Shown: positions 1 to 12,766, numbered from the stretch's first letter. The stretch: DNA of 64,000 bases from Parastagonospora avenae f. sp. tritici 18332-5 (GCA_022559985.1 JAFJTR010000072.1:1-64000), one strand, 5' to 3'. Notes: a model not told the origin generated them from the letters alone. A program made the numbers and translations.

Positions 1-687
1 CGCGCTCACGTCATTCACGCTTCGCATTTGACCAATCCTGGTCAAGCACACGTTGAATCTATTCGAAGGGTGTGGCGTCACATTCTAGAAACGAAGTACC
101 GAGCCCTGCAGGCTCAAGCCGTTAACGAAGCAGAGATACAAGAGTATCTTACTACACCGCAGGACTATCGAGATCCTATATTCTTTGGAGCATCTGATGC
201 CTCCTTTGCTGACAATATTGAGACACGCCGAAGCTCTCAAGGATACGTATTTCAGCTCTTTGGCATGACTGTTGACTGGAAGTCAACGCTCCAACGCACG
301 GTAACGAAATCTACGACTGAAGCAGAGCTGCTCGCTCTATCACTCGCTGGATCAGAGATGGAGGAATGGTGCCGCCTGTTCAAAGGACTATCCTTGAAGC
401 TCAACCAGACGCCTATCATCTGGTGCGACAATTAGCAGACTGTGGGCATAGTCACGAAGGAGCATGACAAGCTTAGCACTAAGCTTAAACACGTCGATAT
501 TCATCAGAACTGGGTCCGCCAGGAGGTCGAGGGGAACCGACTCTATGTACACTGGAAGCCGACGAACCAGATGCCCGCTGACGGCATGACGAAGATCCTT
601 CCTCGACAGAAGCACACCGAATTTGTACAGCAGCTACACCTTGTAGACGTTCGTTCGAAGGTTCATGAGATGGAGAAGGACATCTGA
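1..687 (+). pseudogene. Ty1/copia polyprotein, RNase H end (partial, nonsense codon)
   Basis: This is the 3' end of a copia polyprotein; the rest lies before the window. The frame is open from base 1. It contains the RNase H signatures ASDASFADN, a KSTTEAELLALS-type block and IIWCDN, followed by KHVDIHQNWVR and PTNQMPADGMTK, which are the usual last motifs of copia pol. A TAG at 433-435 interrupts the frame directly after CDN, where relatives normally have a polar residue, often Gln. The frame then continues without loss to TGA at 685-687. One C-to-T change in a CAG codon would explain the stop, and the CpA context fits RIP-type mutation; this is inference. A polypurine-like tract and an LTR follow, so this is the end of one element and not a host gene. 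Confidence 0.9.
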
Positions 688-734
688 GAGATTCATCCTT
701 ACGTCGATTGGTCGACTACAGGATGAGGGGGTGT

Positions 735-939
735 GTTGCGGTTATGAGGAGAAGCAGACCAAGTGCTGGTGTTCTGGTGCTACTTCCTCACTTATCGAGT
801 ATCTCTTACCTCAGCTGTATCATAGATACGTCATGTAAACAGACCCTGCTCTGGTCCCTTCTGGGATGCAGACGAGCAGAACACGACACAAGAACAATAC
901 ACAATACTTTGATTAGACTGCATTTTCCACACTGCAACA
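735..939 (+). repeat. 3' LTR of the copia element
   Basis: The stretch begins TGTTGC and ends GCAACA, a perfect 6-bp inverted repeat with the TG...CA ends of an LTR. It is preceded by the purine-rich run AGGATGAGGGGG and follows the pol stop by 47 bp. The length is 205 bp. The following bases ATATT would be one half of the 5-bp target duplication; the other half is outside the window. The distal end lies only 35 bp from the stop codon of the convergent monooxygenase gene. Confidence 0.75.
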
Positions 940-973
940 ATATTGATTGCTTATTCAACTATGGAAATTTCAG

Positions 974-2368
974 CTAAGAAGCAGCTTTACTCGCAATGCT
1001 ATGCTTCACGTCGCCATTCAAATCGATTCCGTTCGTCCCATTTGTCGTGCCATTCTGCTGCCTGCTCTTGAAATACTGCGTAAAGTCATGTCTGACAGCA
1101 TGGATCGCTTCCGCGATACTCTTGCCCCACACTGGATCATCACTCGCCTTCTCGCACATCTTGAAGAATTCGTCGCGCTTCTTCTCGAAGGCCGGATCCC
1201 AGAGGCGATGGAAATTCTCTCGCGACATGGGGTCGATCATTTCGCGCCAGATCTTGATGCGTATCTCGCTGTACTTATCGAGGATCGAATCGTCCAGCTC
1301 ATCCTGATGGATGCCGGTGAAGCAGTCGTACAGCGATCCGACATCTGCAAAGCCGCCGGTAAGGCCAAGACCACCGAAGGGATTGCATAGATGCGCGGCA
1401 TCCGCTACAAGCACGATTTTGCCCTCGCGAAAACTGGGGGCGCAGCGCTGTTGCAGCTTATACGGGCTCATACTGAGAAGCTTGTACTCATCGGGCTTGG
1501 GATTTCCAGGCAAGATCTTCTCGTAGCGCGCAGGTTGACGCTTGACGAGTTCTTCCCTGGAAAGTCCGGCATCGTCGCCATAAGTAACGCGCCAGAGCCC
1601 GTCGTTCGTGATCTTAGCGGCCATGTACCAGTCTGTTGGGTGGCAGATGAAGTTGGAGTCCCAGAAGCCGAATTTCTCGTCAAATGGGAGATAGACCTAT
1701 ATGATCTTAGCAATGTCAACGATGTTCGCGTTTACAACTTACATTTGTAGCCACAATTTGCTGATCCAGTGTTTCGCCTGGGTAATCTTTCCCGAACAAT
1801 GCAGTTCTTACACCACTCGATGCACCATCAGCGCCAACAAGGTAGTCTCCAGAAATTTTCTTTGTTTGTCCATCTTGCGTTTCAACTGTGGCAGTAGCAC
1901 TATTCGCATCTTGTTCGACACCCACTAGCTTATGGCCCCACAATATTTCGGTGTTGGGGTAGCTTTCAAAGTGTTTGATGATGAGTGGTCCGAGTTGGTC
2001 CAGTGGGAGCACGACCATGGAGTACTTGGAATCTTCTGGCTCTCGACCCATACCTGCCAGGAAGGTTCCATCCTGCAAGCGCCAACACACGCCCCTGGGA
2101 TGAAGACCGACCTTTCGAATATCGTCGATGATACCAGCGCGATGAAAGTCGTATACTGCTGACGGCGCATAATGGGCAGCGCGTGGATTTCCATTCACCT
2201 TTGTATCCGCATCCAGAATGGTGACTTTGATACTCAGGTTGCGCGCCAACAGTGTACCAAGAAGAAGGCCTGAAGGGCCAGCTCCAACAATCACAACCTG
2301 CTGAATAAGCACATGTTCCACAGGTAGCGCTAGGATAGAAGTGTACTTACATGATTGATCTTGGGCAT
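974..2368 (-). CDS. FAD-dependent monooxygenase (PheA/TfdB family)
   Basis: Class A flavoprotein monooxygenase of the phenol 2-monooxygenase/aromatic hydroxylase type: NAD(P)H-dependent hydroxylation of an unknown, probably aromatic, substrate in the cytosol. The exons on the minus strand are 2368-2351, 2297-1743 and 1696-974, giving 431 residues. The six-codon first exon (MPKINH) ends at GTAAGT and joins straight onto the Rossmann strand VVIVGAGPSG. The second junction gives VATN/VYLPFDEKFG, the usual sequence of this family. GxGxxG is near residue 11, the DG motif (GADGASSGVR) near 160, and the FAD ribityl motif VADAAHLCNPFGG in the last third. The protein is shorter than the roughly 550-600 residues of full PheA proteins and lacks an obvious thioredoxin-like C-terminal domain. 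The stop lies 35 bp from the copia LTR, so the two may transcribe into each other. The substrate cannot be told. Confidence 0.88.
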
Positions 2369-4572
2369 ATTGATGTTCTAGCTTGCTGCTATCAGTACTG
2401 TAGGGTCAGTCTTGATCAATCATTCCACGGTACGGATCCTTTAGATGACATCTCGTCAAGGTGGGGCATATGGACCCCTTGGGGACGGGATCTCCTCTCC
2501 AGGCTCTCCTCCAGCAGACGTGCCGTGCTGCAAATACACTGCGGGGAAAGAGGCCTCAGATGCCCCACATTCCGCGGGATCGAGTCGGCATTCGGCGGAT
2601 CGTAGGACCGCTCCGACGTCATGTCTCGGCGCACGTGATGTACAACTGATTCAATCACGGCAGGGGAACGAGTCGAGGAGAAAGTGGAGTTGTTGCTGAT
2701 GGGCGAGTGCGACTTATGACGTTCATGACCCTGAAGCATCACTGCACGATCGGATAGAAGCTGTTCTATGTTGGTCACGATTCATTGGCATAACCCCGTG
2801 TACGCGGCAGCACGCATGTCCACGGATGTCTTCCGCAAACGGATGTCAGTGAATTTTTGACTTCAGCGATCAAACAGATCGACCGCGCCCTGTGGTCCGG
2901 CTACGACCCAGACACCAAGTCCTATCTATATCGCAAGCGAAATCACTGGAACCAGTGTTCCGGTTGAGCCCTTACATAGTTCTGTACTACTCCTGTACGC
3001 GTCTGAAGCCGCGCATGTCCGATTGCTTGCCGCTGTTGAGCTCCGAGAAAATTGGAAGCGCCATCTATTTTGGAAAACGACGTCATCGAGGGACACGACC
3101 CGCGCCAATCCGTATCGCATCCCACGTTCATGGCCAGACATGTGACGGTCACACCGAAACAAGTCAGTGCGTGCGTCGGGGCTGCGTTGTTGGGACTTCC
3201 GGCGGAAAATAAGCATTCTCAGCCTCCAAGGTACTGCCGCTACCATCTCAACGACGTCGAAGCGCGACTACAACGACAAGCACGTCGTCTGCCTATGAGT
3301 CGTTATTCGCCCCAGCAGATTTCTCACAATCCCTTCGCAATCCTTCGCCGCTACTGGCCGTGACTCAGTTCGCACGACGCAATGCCAGCGGCCGTTAGCC
3401 TTCGATCTCGACACAACCTCAAAAATGCTCCACCGAGCTTATCATGCATTCTAGTATGCCCGATGCCCCTTTATTGGCGACCGCGCAAACAGAGGCTTGG
3501 TTGACCCAGTTATACCCACTTCTGTTGTTATCTCGGATTGCCCCAACGAGCACACACCAAGCCTTTGCAACGATATGTCCACTTTTCCCTCGCGCCCGCT
3601 ACCGAGCATGGAATGGCTAGTTGCACATCTTGTTCGCATTGAGTATTTTGTGACCGGAACGTGTCATCAGTCAAGAACCTCATTGTCTTGTCTGCATTCT
3701 GGCAGTATTTGCGTGTTCGTTCTGATGTTGTGTGTTGCACATCGCGCAAATGCGGCCGTGAGTTGCGTCCCCTTAAAAATTCTTCTTTCTCGGTCAGATA
3801 GGGCATTTATTATATGTGACCTTCGGCATACTTTCACAACAACGAAATCGGCCCTTACAATACTTTGATACACTCCCACGCCATGGCAGCCACTCCCGTC
3901 AGCCGCATCCAGCACTAAGAGCTTCGCTTGCATTTTATGCGCGTTGGGGTTCTGGTGTTCTCGACACTTCCCTGCAGCTCCACCTTCTCTTTGTCCAAGC
4001 TGACGAACAGGATAATCGAACAGTCTGGCCGTACGAAATTGAAACAAAATTGGGTCTGCACTTCGCCACAGGTCACGCTCAGATTGTATTCAACCTATCT
4101 GGCCATCTGTCGCACACGCGTGTAGTCCATGCGCCTCTAGTAGTCTCTTATCAGTACAACAAAAAGTGCATTTGCAGTCTACAGAACCATTCAGTCATCA
4201 CCCTCGACACCAAATTTTGGCCAATCTGAATCATTATCGTACATACTGCAGCTCTCAGCCACGGACGTCCTCATCAACACAAACTAGTGGCCCGCCGAAC
4301 AATAGTGACCGTCGCGCCCAAGGACCCATTCATACCCGACAGCGCAATTTACCAAAAGCCCATCTGCAGCTTGGAGATCTCCAGCTAGGTATACCAAGCG
4401 GTCCCGAAGCTTATCGCTAGCCACTGAACTCCCGGACAATAGCTACACGTGCCTCCGTTAGTGTTTCAACTCAGCATAGCTCAAATTCTGAGCCCGCCGT
4501 TTTCGCGCACAGGAAGCGTGACTTCCGTCCTTAGTGCGTCAGGTGGGCATTGGGGCGTATAATAATCCCACA
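2369..4572. other. intergenic, no supported gene
   Basis: About 2.2 kb between the divergent monooxygenase and PRM10-like genes. Open frames of 60-137 codons occur on both strands, but they lack an ATG or any recognisable motif and overlap one another. The last few hundred bases are probably promoter and 5' leader of the PRM10-like gene. No repeat ends were seen. Confidence 0.6.
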
Positions 4573-7412
4573 ATGGATTGCCTTCAAGATGCCGCGCCTT
4601 CCAACTCTCATTCTCAGTCCCACCACCACACTGAAGATCACATGGCTACTACCCCCGGTGCGGGGCGCAAGCGTGTTGGCTTCACTTCAGATGCTCCACG
4701 ACCTTTCTCCACACAGTCCCCCGATGACCAAGACACTGGGTCTGGTGGCCACAATACTCCTCTCCAGAGGCCGGATGTGACACAAGATGACCTTTCTGCT
4801 ATGCGAGAGTCCTTGCGACTCGCATTGGCCGAAGAGCACACTCAGTCACAGCCACCACCGACAGCAGAAGTAGTCCGTCCAGATTTCATCGAGCTGCCTC
4901 GCGACGTACAAAGGCCACGACCAGCGATTCGAAAAGGACCCCGTACACCTCCTGAGTTCTATCTCAACGACAATCCATTCGACGATGCTGCTGAAATACT
5001 ACCTTCAGCCGAGGCGGAGCTCAAGCAGCGTTCAGGGCTCGCAGCTCAACAGCGAGCTGCACGATTGTCGAAGTCTGTTGGAACTTACTCCGCACCAGTC
5101 AGTCGGCGCAACTCACGAGAGCTTATGTCGCCCCCAGTCGAGCTTCAGGACTTGACACGAACCTACGACTTTGTTGACGAAGTTGTTGACGAAGAAGACG
5201 ATCCTCAGTTCATGAAGCGTGCTTCTATGCTTCTACGTCAACATACGATTCGTGCTGCAGAATCAGGTCTCATCAGCCCTGAAGACCTCTATCACACCGA
5301 TGCACCACTTCAGTCAGGTCAAGTTACCCCAGACAATATCGAGGTCGAAGACGAGCGCGTTTCACGGCCCACGAAGTACCGAACGGGAGTTCTGGGTACC
5401 CTTCTGAGAGCCAACACTGCCGCTGTGCAGGCTCCAAGCGCTGCCGGTCGATCGTATAAGAACAGTCACGCCCGCAATCTCAGTGCAAGCACATTCAGCG
5501 GTGCATCGACTGCCGCAAACTCCCCCAATCCATCACCGCCACAGTCGGGCTACAGCACCCCGCGGGCTGCACGGCCATGGTTCCGGCATCAGAATAACCA
5601 ATCGGGAACGTCTATCTCGCAGCTGGTGGGATCCTCTGCTCGTAGCTTTGCCACGCCTGCACAGCAAGATCTGGGCCAAGAGTTCGACGAACAGGTCAAG
5701 AAGACCCGTCCTGGCATGGGCAAGCGAACAAAGTCTGACGAATCTGTCCTCGGTTTTAAGAAGGCTAAGCGACGCGACACTGAAATCAAGATCAAGATCC
5801 ACCTGTGAGTTAATCACAATCTCTTCGCTGACGTATTAAACTAACATGCTTTTGCAGTGCTGGTACACTCGCGCGTCAGAACTACCTCCGCAAGCTTTGT
5901 AAAGCTCTCATGATGTATGGTGCACCCACGCATCGACTGGAGGAGTACCTCAATATGTCGGCTCGCGTTTTGGAGATTGAAGCACAATTTCTGTACATGC
6001 CCGGGTGCATGATTGTCGCATTTGACGACTCTTCGGTCCACACCAGCGAAGTGAAGCTCGTCCGAACCACTCAAGGTGTCGATCTTGGCAAGCTCCGCGA
6101 TGTTCACGAAATCTACAAGGATGTGGTACACGACCGCATTGGTGTTGAAGAAGCTACGCCACGCTTGGATGAGATCATGGGACGCAAAGCCAAGTTCAGG
6201 CGCTGGTTCCGAGTGTTCATGTATGGCTGCGCATCTGCCACTGTGGGACCTTTTGCCTTTCAAGCTCGATTCATCGACCTTCCATTTTGCTTCCTGCTCG
6301 GATGTCTTATTGGATGGTTGCAGCTTATTGTCGCTCCTGGCAACGACCTCATCAGCAACGTGTTCGAGATCGGCGCTTCGGTCATCACCAGCTTCGCCGC
6401 GCGTGCTCTTGGGTCCATCAAGGGCAGTAATGGCAAAGAGATATTTTGCTTCAGTGCTATGGCCCAGTCGTCCATAGCCCTCATTCTACCTGGATTTATG
6501 GTTCTCTGTGCCTCTTTGGAACTTCAATCTAAGCACATTGTTGCTGGCTCAGTAAGAATGGTGTACGCTATTATCTATTCCCTCTTCCTTGGCTTCGGTA
6601 TAACGATCGGCACAGTCCTGTACGGTATGATGGACAACAACGCAACATCGCGCACCACGTGCCACGATCCGATGTCGACTAACTTCTACTACCTTTTCGT
6701 CCCAGCGTTTGCTCTCTGCCTTATGATCGTCAACCAGGCCAAGTACAAGCAAATGCCTTCCATGACCGTCATTGCTTTCATCGGTTGGGTCGTCAATTTC
6801 CACAGCTCTACGTACTTCAAGAGCAACGCTCAGGTTAGCAATACGCTCGGTGCCCTCGCTATTGGCATCGCCGCCAACATACATGCACGATTCGGCCGTC
6901 ATGTCGAGAACTGGTGTATTAGTACGTGGGAAGACAAGCTTCGTCCTCGCCTGGTGAAGATCCGTAAGGTCTGGCGCCGACGAAGTCCCGGTCCTCTCTG
7001 CACCCACAAGGTTGAGCGGTCCGAGTACAACCCAACGCACAGTGGCAGCCAGCCGACATCTCGAGCCAGTTCCGTTAGCGACTTCGTTCCTCACACACGC
7101 AAGATTGGTTATGGTCTTGCTGCTGCAGCCATGTTGCCTGCCATCTTCGTCCAAGTACCCTCTGGCCTGAGTGTCCAGGGTTCGCTCGTCTCCGGTCTTG
7201 TGTCAGCTGATCAAATTGTTCGCAACAGCACAGCGAACGCTACCACAATCAGCGCTGCAGATGTTGGTGCAAGCAGCACGATCAATAGCATTGCGCTCAA
7301 TGTTGGTTTCTCCGTTATTCAGATCGCCATTGGTATCACTGTGGGCTTATTCCTGGCCGCTTTGATCGTCTACCCATTGGGAAAGAGAAGGAGTGGTCTT
7401 TTCAGTTTCTAA
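4573..7412 (+). CDS. PRM10: PRM10/ThrE-like membrane protein (DUF1212 family)
   Basis: Multispanning membrane protein of the ThrE/Prm10 family, whose bacterial members export threonine and serine; the fungal substrate is not established. Exons 4573-5804 and 5858-7412 encode 928 residues. The 53-bp intron (GTGAGT...TTTGCAG) joins IHL to AGTLARQNYLRKL. The first 410 residues are hydrophilic, low-complexity and Ser/Pro-rich, with no TM. The conserved cytosolic block follows (ALMMYGAPTHRLEEY, FLYMPGCMIVAF), then about ten hydrophobic segments in two groups, the second after a basic loop near residues 780-840. The open frame extends upstream only through a GTG, so the first ATG was taken. The basic stretch GKRTKSDESVLGFKKAKRR just before the intron looks like a cytoplasmic regulatory tail. 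Family assignment is firm; transport role is inferred. Confidence 0.88.
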
Positions 7413-7856
7413 TCATTTGTTGCATTTAGAGCGGATTGTGTATAAGCATAGCGTGGAGTTAGATGATATATGGGCATTGCAGGGCGTCTGAGGCATTGAT
7501 GGCGTTTGGGTCATCTAGACTTCAAATACACAACTTACGATAAGCGACTGACATTTTCGATTTCCATCCCCATGAAATTATTACAAGGCCAAGACACCTT
7601 TTGCGGCGGATCGGCACCGTCGTGGGAGATTTCTGATTGGCACAAGGTCTGACAGCGGGCCGATTAGTATGACTGCTAACTCCATTCACACTAGCGTGAA
7701 TGAACCTGAAAATGTCGCCTCTCAAGTACTACCTCCAGCCGCTCGCTCAATGTTCGCCGTTCAAATTCGCTTGACCGTTATGTAAAATACGGAAATAATT
7801 ATCCTGTCTGAAAACATTCAGATCGGCCCCTTGTGCGACGGGCTTTCGCCTCCCAT
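7413..7856. other. intergenic between PRM10-like and kinase genes
   Basis: 444 bp holding the 3' end of the upstream gene and the promoter of the kinase. No further gene, repeat or RNA is recognised. Confidence 0.6.
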
Positions 7857-10800
7857 ATGCACAAGATGGATCGCATCGCCACAAACGGCTTACTCGCGGA
7901 TCTTGGGATAAGACAGTCATGTGACCAACTAGGCAACACTTCTTGGACCCTCGAAGTCGTTATTGACGGTATCGAAACGCGCTCGGTTGTTTTTGACCAA
8001 GAGCTTAGGAAGTGGAAGCTTCAGGGTGAAACGCAACAAAAGTCACTAGCCTTGCGACCGAAGCTGACTCCCACGCCGTCTGAGACCGAGTTTACCAGCC
8101 TCTCGAAAGCTTTGAATTGGACTGATGATCTCTATACTACCGACCATGTCGATTTGTTCCGGGAATTGGATTGGGGAGCCAGTCCTCTGGGCCACTACAG
8201 GACGTGGCCGCACTCACTCCGCTTGTACACGCACATGTTGTTCTCGGACAGCCGTGCCGCTGCAATTTACTGGGGTCCCAAACGTATCGCAATATACAAC
8301 GAGCATCTTCCGTCACTTATCAGAGCCCTTGATCCCACCATGATGACGAGCTCAATTGGACAAGTAATGCCAAGCCTCTGGGATCTTTTTGGTCAGCTTT
8401 TTCTTACTATTGAAAAGGAACAACATGGCTTTGCTCGAAAAGGACTGGAATTATCATTCATGCGGAATGGCTTTCTGGAAGAGACATGGTGGGATGGCGG
8501 GCTAGTTTCACTCAAGGACGATGACGGTAACCATGGAGGTGTCTACTTCTCCTGGATAGAGGTCACACGCACAAAGTTACGAGATCGACGGACATCTTTG
8601 ATCAATAGACTTGGCCACTCACCAGTCGTGAGCAATAAGCTCAGCTGGCAACACATCTACGAAGTGTTTAAAGAATATCCGCTCGACATTCCAATGGCTA
8701 TCATGTATAGCACCCAGGAAGGCAGCGCAAAAGACGGACTTCTGCGTCTGGAACACACCATAGGCATCGGTGCAAAATATGCTGCTGCTCCGAACTATCT
8801 AGATGTCAGTCCAGGAATGACTGTTCGGAGTGTACCGACTTAATGATCAAGTGACTAACACCCTTTTGCAGCTCGAATCCACCGGCACTGACGCTTTGCT
8901 ATCTCCACTTCTCCGTCGCGCTATGAGTTCAGCTGAAGGTATTCTAGTTGTCGTAAGTGTTGTTGTGCAATCGCTCTCCAATTATCTCTTTGAACGAAGC
9001 TAATCATTCACGCTCGCTTCCAGGACTCAGTGGAAGAAGAGGTAGATCAAGCGCTGTTTGACAACGTCGACTGGCTCGGATTTGGTGAGCCAAGTCGATA
9101 TCTCGTTGTTATCACGTTGCGTGCTCGCGGCGTTGATAAAGGGCACATCGTTCTCGGCTTGAATCCTCGGCGAGACTATGACACAGATCACAAGCAATTC
9201 GTCACTGACATAGCACGCCATCTACGCGAGATCGCGACAAGAGTCACGGCCGAGGAACAGCTTCAGATGCGGGAAGACCAATTGCTTATGAAGTTGGGCG
9301 AAACCGAAAGACGCTTGAGCAGATTTTCTGAAATCGCGCCTGTCGGTATCTATGACTTTGCGCCTACGGGGCAGGTTGTCTGGGCAAATAGCCATTTCTA
9401 CGATATTTTGGGTGTACCGGAAGAGCACCGTGGTCTCTCTTTCGTCTGGAAGGACTACGTTCTTCCGGAGGATCACGACTTCAGCGACAAAGAGATGATA
9501 AGAAGCTTGATAGATGGGGTGGAGATTTCCGGCAATTTGCGTCTCAAACGGCGCTACACACCTCCGCAAATAGGTCTCGCTCACCCACCAACGGACGTAC
9601 CATTCTGGGTCTTACATACTGCTTCTCCTGATATCGGAGCAGATGGCATGGTACAATCGCTCAAAGGATCCCTGACAGACATATCGCATCTAAAGTGGAT
9701 CGAACATCTCCATGTACACAATGCCGAGGTTGCGCTCAGGGACAAAAAGAGGCAGGAAGAGTTCATCGACATCACATCGCATGAGATGCGTAACCCTTTA
9801 TCCGCTATCACGCAATGTGCTGATAGCGTGATATTGTCGTATGAAGACGCTAAGTTGACGATGAACAACCAGTCGTTGATTGAGATCATCAAGCTTAACG
9901 CAGAAGCGGCCGAGTCGATACTGCTTTGCGCTGCGCATCAACGTCGCATCATCGACGACATCCTGACGCTTGGCAAGCTTGATTCTGAGCTGTTGACCAT
10001 TTGCCCATTAGCATTTTATCCATTCGACTTGCTGGACCACGCTGCGCAAATGTTCAAAACTGAGTTTGAAGTTCAAGACATCGACGCCAAAAGATCTGTG
10101 GATGAGACATCGCCTTTGACGGTCACATCGACGGTCCTTGGCGACTCTTCGAGGCTGATGCAAATTCTGGTGAACTTGCTTACGAATGCCATCAAGTTCA
10201 CGAAGACCCGAAAAACAAGAAGCATCATGATGAGGTTCGGCTCCAGTACACAACCTCCATCAGCTGACTTGTTTGGTGCGGACTTTAAGTGGCATTCTAC
10301 GGGGATGGCACGACCCGACATGACACAAGAAACGGACTATGGACAAGGTGAAGAGATCTATTTATACTTTGCTATTGTAGACAGTGGTTCAGGTGTACCA
10401 GCGGAGTCCCAAAGCAAAGTGTTCGCCAAGTTCGAGCAGGCAGAACGTAGAACGCATACAAAATACGGCGGTTCAGGACTTGGCCTGTATATTTCTCGCG
10501 AGCTGGCAGAGTTACAAGGTGGCCAAATCGGTATGAGCTCCGAATATGGCGTCGGAAGCACATTCGCCTTTTACACTAAAGCCCGAATGTCTGTGGCACA
10601 GAAGGTAGCAAAGACTGGATCCCCGTCTTCAACAGCCTCGGTCACACCACCTGGAAAACCGCTCACAAGGCCACCGCTGCCTGATCCGAAATTATCGATA
10701 CCACCGCCATCAGCAAGATATAGCATTCTCCTCGTCGAAGACAATCTCCTCAACCAAAAGGTCCTCGCCAAGCAACTCACAAGATCCGGCTGCACAGTAC

Positions 10801-11141
10801 ATGTCTGCAGCAATGGTGGCGAAGCCATTGATACCGTCCTCACCTTACACAACCAGTCCCTTGAATTCGACACCCCGACGTCCACACAAGAGGCAGCGAC
10901 ATATTTTGATTGTATATTGATGGATTGGGAAATGCCGATTTGCGACGGACTCCGCGCGACAAAACGAATTCGAGAGATAGAGAAGCAGCTGGCTTGCACT
11001 CCGAACGTGATCATCGGCGTTACGGCGAATGCCAGAGCAGGTCAGATTGCCATGGCGATGGAAGCGGGTATGGACACTGTCGTACCGAAGCCGTTCAGGG
11101 TGCAAGAGATTCTGGCGGTAATTATCGGGATGGTGGGTTGA
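7857..11141 (+). CDS. Hybrid sensor histidine kinase with receiver domain
   Basis: Hybrid two-component kinase of the fungal multistep phosphorelay. It autophosphorylates on His and passes the phosphate to its own receiver Asp, then to an HPt protein. Exons 7857-8804, 8872-8952 and 9024-11141 give 1048 residues, all joined in phase 0. The first donor is a weaker GTCAGT. An N-terminal sensor part (PLGHYRTWPHSLRLY, AAAIYWGPKRIAIYNEHL) is typical of fungal PAS-containing kinases. A second PAS-like region follows near 440-560. The H-box DITSHEMRNPLSAI has the acceptor His near residue 596. The ATPase part has an N-box (NLLTNAIKFT), GSGVP and the G-box GGSGLGLYIS. The receiver starts ILLVEDNLLNQKVL with Asp near 977 in MDWEMP and Lys in PKPF. 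No TM segments, so it is probably cytosolic. The start is the first ATG in frame; the signal sensed is unknown. Confidence 0.92.
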
Positions 11142-12372
11142 ACGATAGCAATGGGTTCATCATGAGAGGAGTTTTCGATCTGGTTCAGGCGTTTAGAGAG
11201 ACAACATCGCAGCGCGTTTAGATATCCATGGGCTTATGGTGCTGTGGGCAATATTTCTGGTAGCAATGACTTTGAGGTGAAGATCGCGGATATTTGGGAA
11301 CAATGGATCGCGCATTCTTCGTCATACCCCTCAAAGGATACGAGATTTACATGTTGCCACCATGCCATGCAACAAATTCGAAACATTGAAACTAAGCATA
11401 CCTGGTACCCGCGTATGACGTGGCTCGTAACGCATTATCTACGCTCTCTGTGGAAAGCGGTGAAGTCGTGATCAGTCGTGGACAAGCATAGTGCACGAAA
11501 GTTTGCACTTTGGACGCGCAACATTCACAGAAGGGGGCGCTGGGCCGATTGTCAGGATGACCCTGGAAGATGCGCATGATCTTTCCGTCTTATTCTTAGC
11601 TTCGGCTATTTCAACGGTCCACAATTACCGAATTGATCGATTGCGGTGCATCTGCTTTGCAGTTCTACCTTTATTGCAACTATTTCTCATTGTTCGAGTG
11701 TTGAATATGCTGATTCTTGGATGTAATTGCAAGGCGATGGGTTCTTCCTCAGGAGGAGACGTTGAATTCGGCACACCTTCGTGGTTGGACATGCTGTGGA
11801 GATTTAACACTATCGAGCGCATAAGCGGCGAAAGGCCCGTTCTTCATTACAAGTTTATGGAGACCGCCCACAAATCCGATGTTGTCTCCGCCCATTTCAA
11901 CGCGCAGCGACTCTGCTGTCGAAAAGCGCAGGCCGTGAGATGAGTGTTCAGAAGGACTGACTGACCGGAGCGAATTTTGTGCCGTTTGCTGTGGCTGCGA
12001 AATGACTTGTAGACTGCACTTTGTTCACGCCCCACAAACTGTCCGCCGGGATGGACCATACGGCAGTGGCTTGACCGGCAACACTAATAACACTAAGTTC
12101 AACTTTTGCCCATGAAATCACCGCACGGGCAAGTGGTCTCCGAAGTAACATCGTATAAATCAAATGCATAAGCTTTCGCCGCGCCGACGCCTAAAATAGG
12201 CAGACCCTAGATGGCGTCAATCCCTGTAACCACGGAGTTCGACAAACATATATAAACATTCAACCAGTCTGCGCTAAGTATTCTTTACCTCACAACAGCA
12301 AATCGACCAGTCACTCGCTACACAACTCTTTCCAACTTCACACTTTCGCTACTACACCAAAACTCCAACAAA
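11142..12372. other. intergenic, no supported gene
   Basis: 1.2 kb between the kinase and a small secreted-protein gene. Open frames up to 150 codons overlap on both strands and show no domain. The last 120 bp carry a TATA box and a pyrimidine-rich leader belonging to the downstream gene. Confidence 0.6.
12249..12256 (+). promoter_or_regulatory. TATA box of the small secreted-protein gene
   Basis: TATATAAA lies 117 bp before the ATG and is followed by a CT- and CA-rich leader, as in strongly expressed fungal genes. Confidence 0.55.
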
Positions 12373-12766
12373 ATGAAGTTCTCCATCACCGCACTTTTTG
12401 CCGGCCTTGCCGCTGCCGAGACCGTCACCATCTCCCACTTCCTCTACGTCGGTGTCAACGGCTATGACCAGATCTCCTTCCGCATTTCCGTGGACGACAT
12501 CAACTGCGGCGCTGACCACTACGTCGTCGGTGGTATGTACGCCTGCGACAACAAGGCGTGGACGTTCCAGATCAACGAGGCACATGGCCACCAGATCAAG
12601 CTGTTGCACGCTGTCAACGGGTATGTCATTGTAATTGAACTTAATAGGATTTTTGCTAACTAGGAACTGTAGAAAAACTCTTTCCGGCGACTTCGACATC
12701 AAGATGAACGGCCCTATTCCGACTGTGAACGAGCAGATTGGTACTTCTACAGCCGATTTGAACTAA
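12373..12766 (+). CDS. Small secreted protein, possible Alt a 1/AA1-like fold
   Basis: 113-residue predicted secreted protein from exons 12373-12620 and 12673-12766. The first 15 residues (MKFSITALFAGLAAA) form a clear signal peptide. The mature chain has alternating short strands and two Cys (INCG and YACD). The order ISHF..., Cys, Cys, ...GKTLSGDFDI recalls the beta-sandwich Alt a 1/AA1-like proteins, but this is only a layout resemblance. The 52-bp intron has donor GTATGT and branch GCTAAC. Two AGs, nine bases apart, could both serve as acceptor in frame. The distal one was chosen because the first lies only three bases after the branch site. The proximal one would add the residues NCR, including a third Cys. 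Role unknown; an apoplastic or effector-like function is a guess. Confidence 0.75.

Noticed and set aside
2416..2778. 120-codon minus-strand frame upstream of the monooxygenase
   Set aside because: It begins only at GTG and shows no domain. A zinc-cluster regulator was considered, but no Cys6 motif is present.
3497..3868. 123-codon plus-strand frame
   Set aside because: It opens at TTG with no ATG near the start and no motif.
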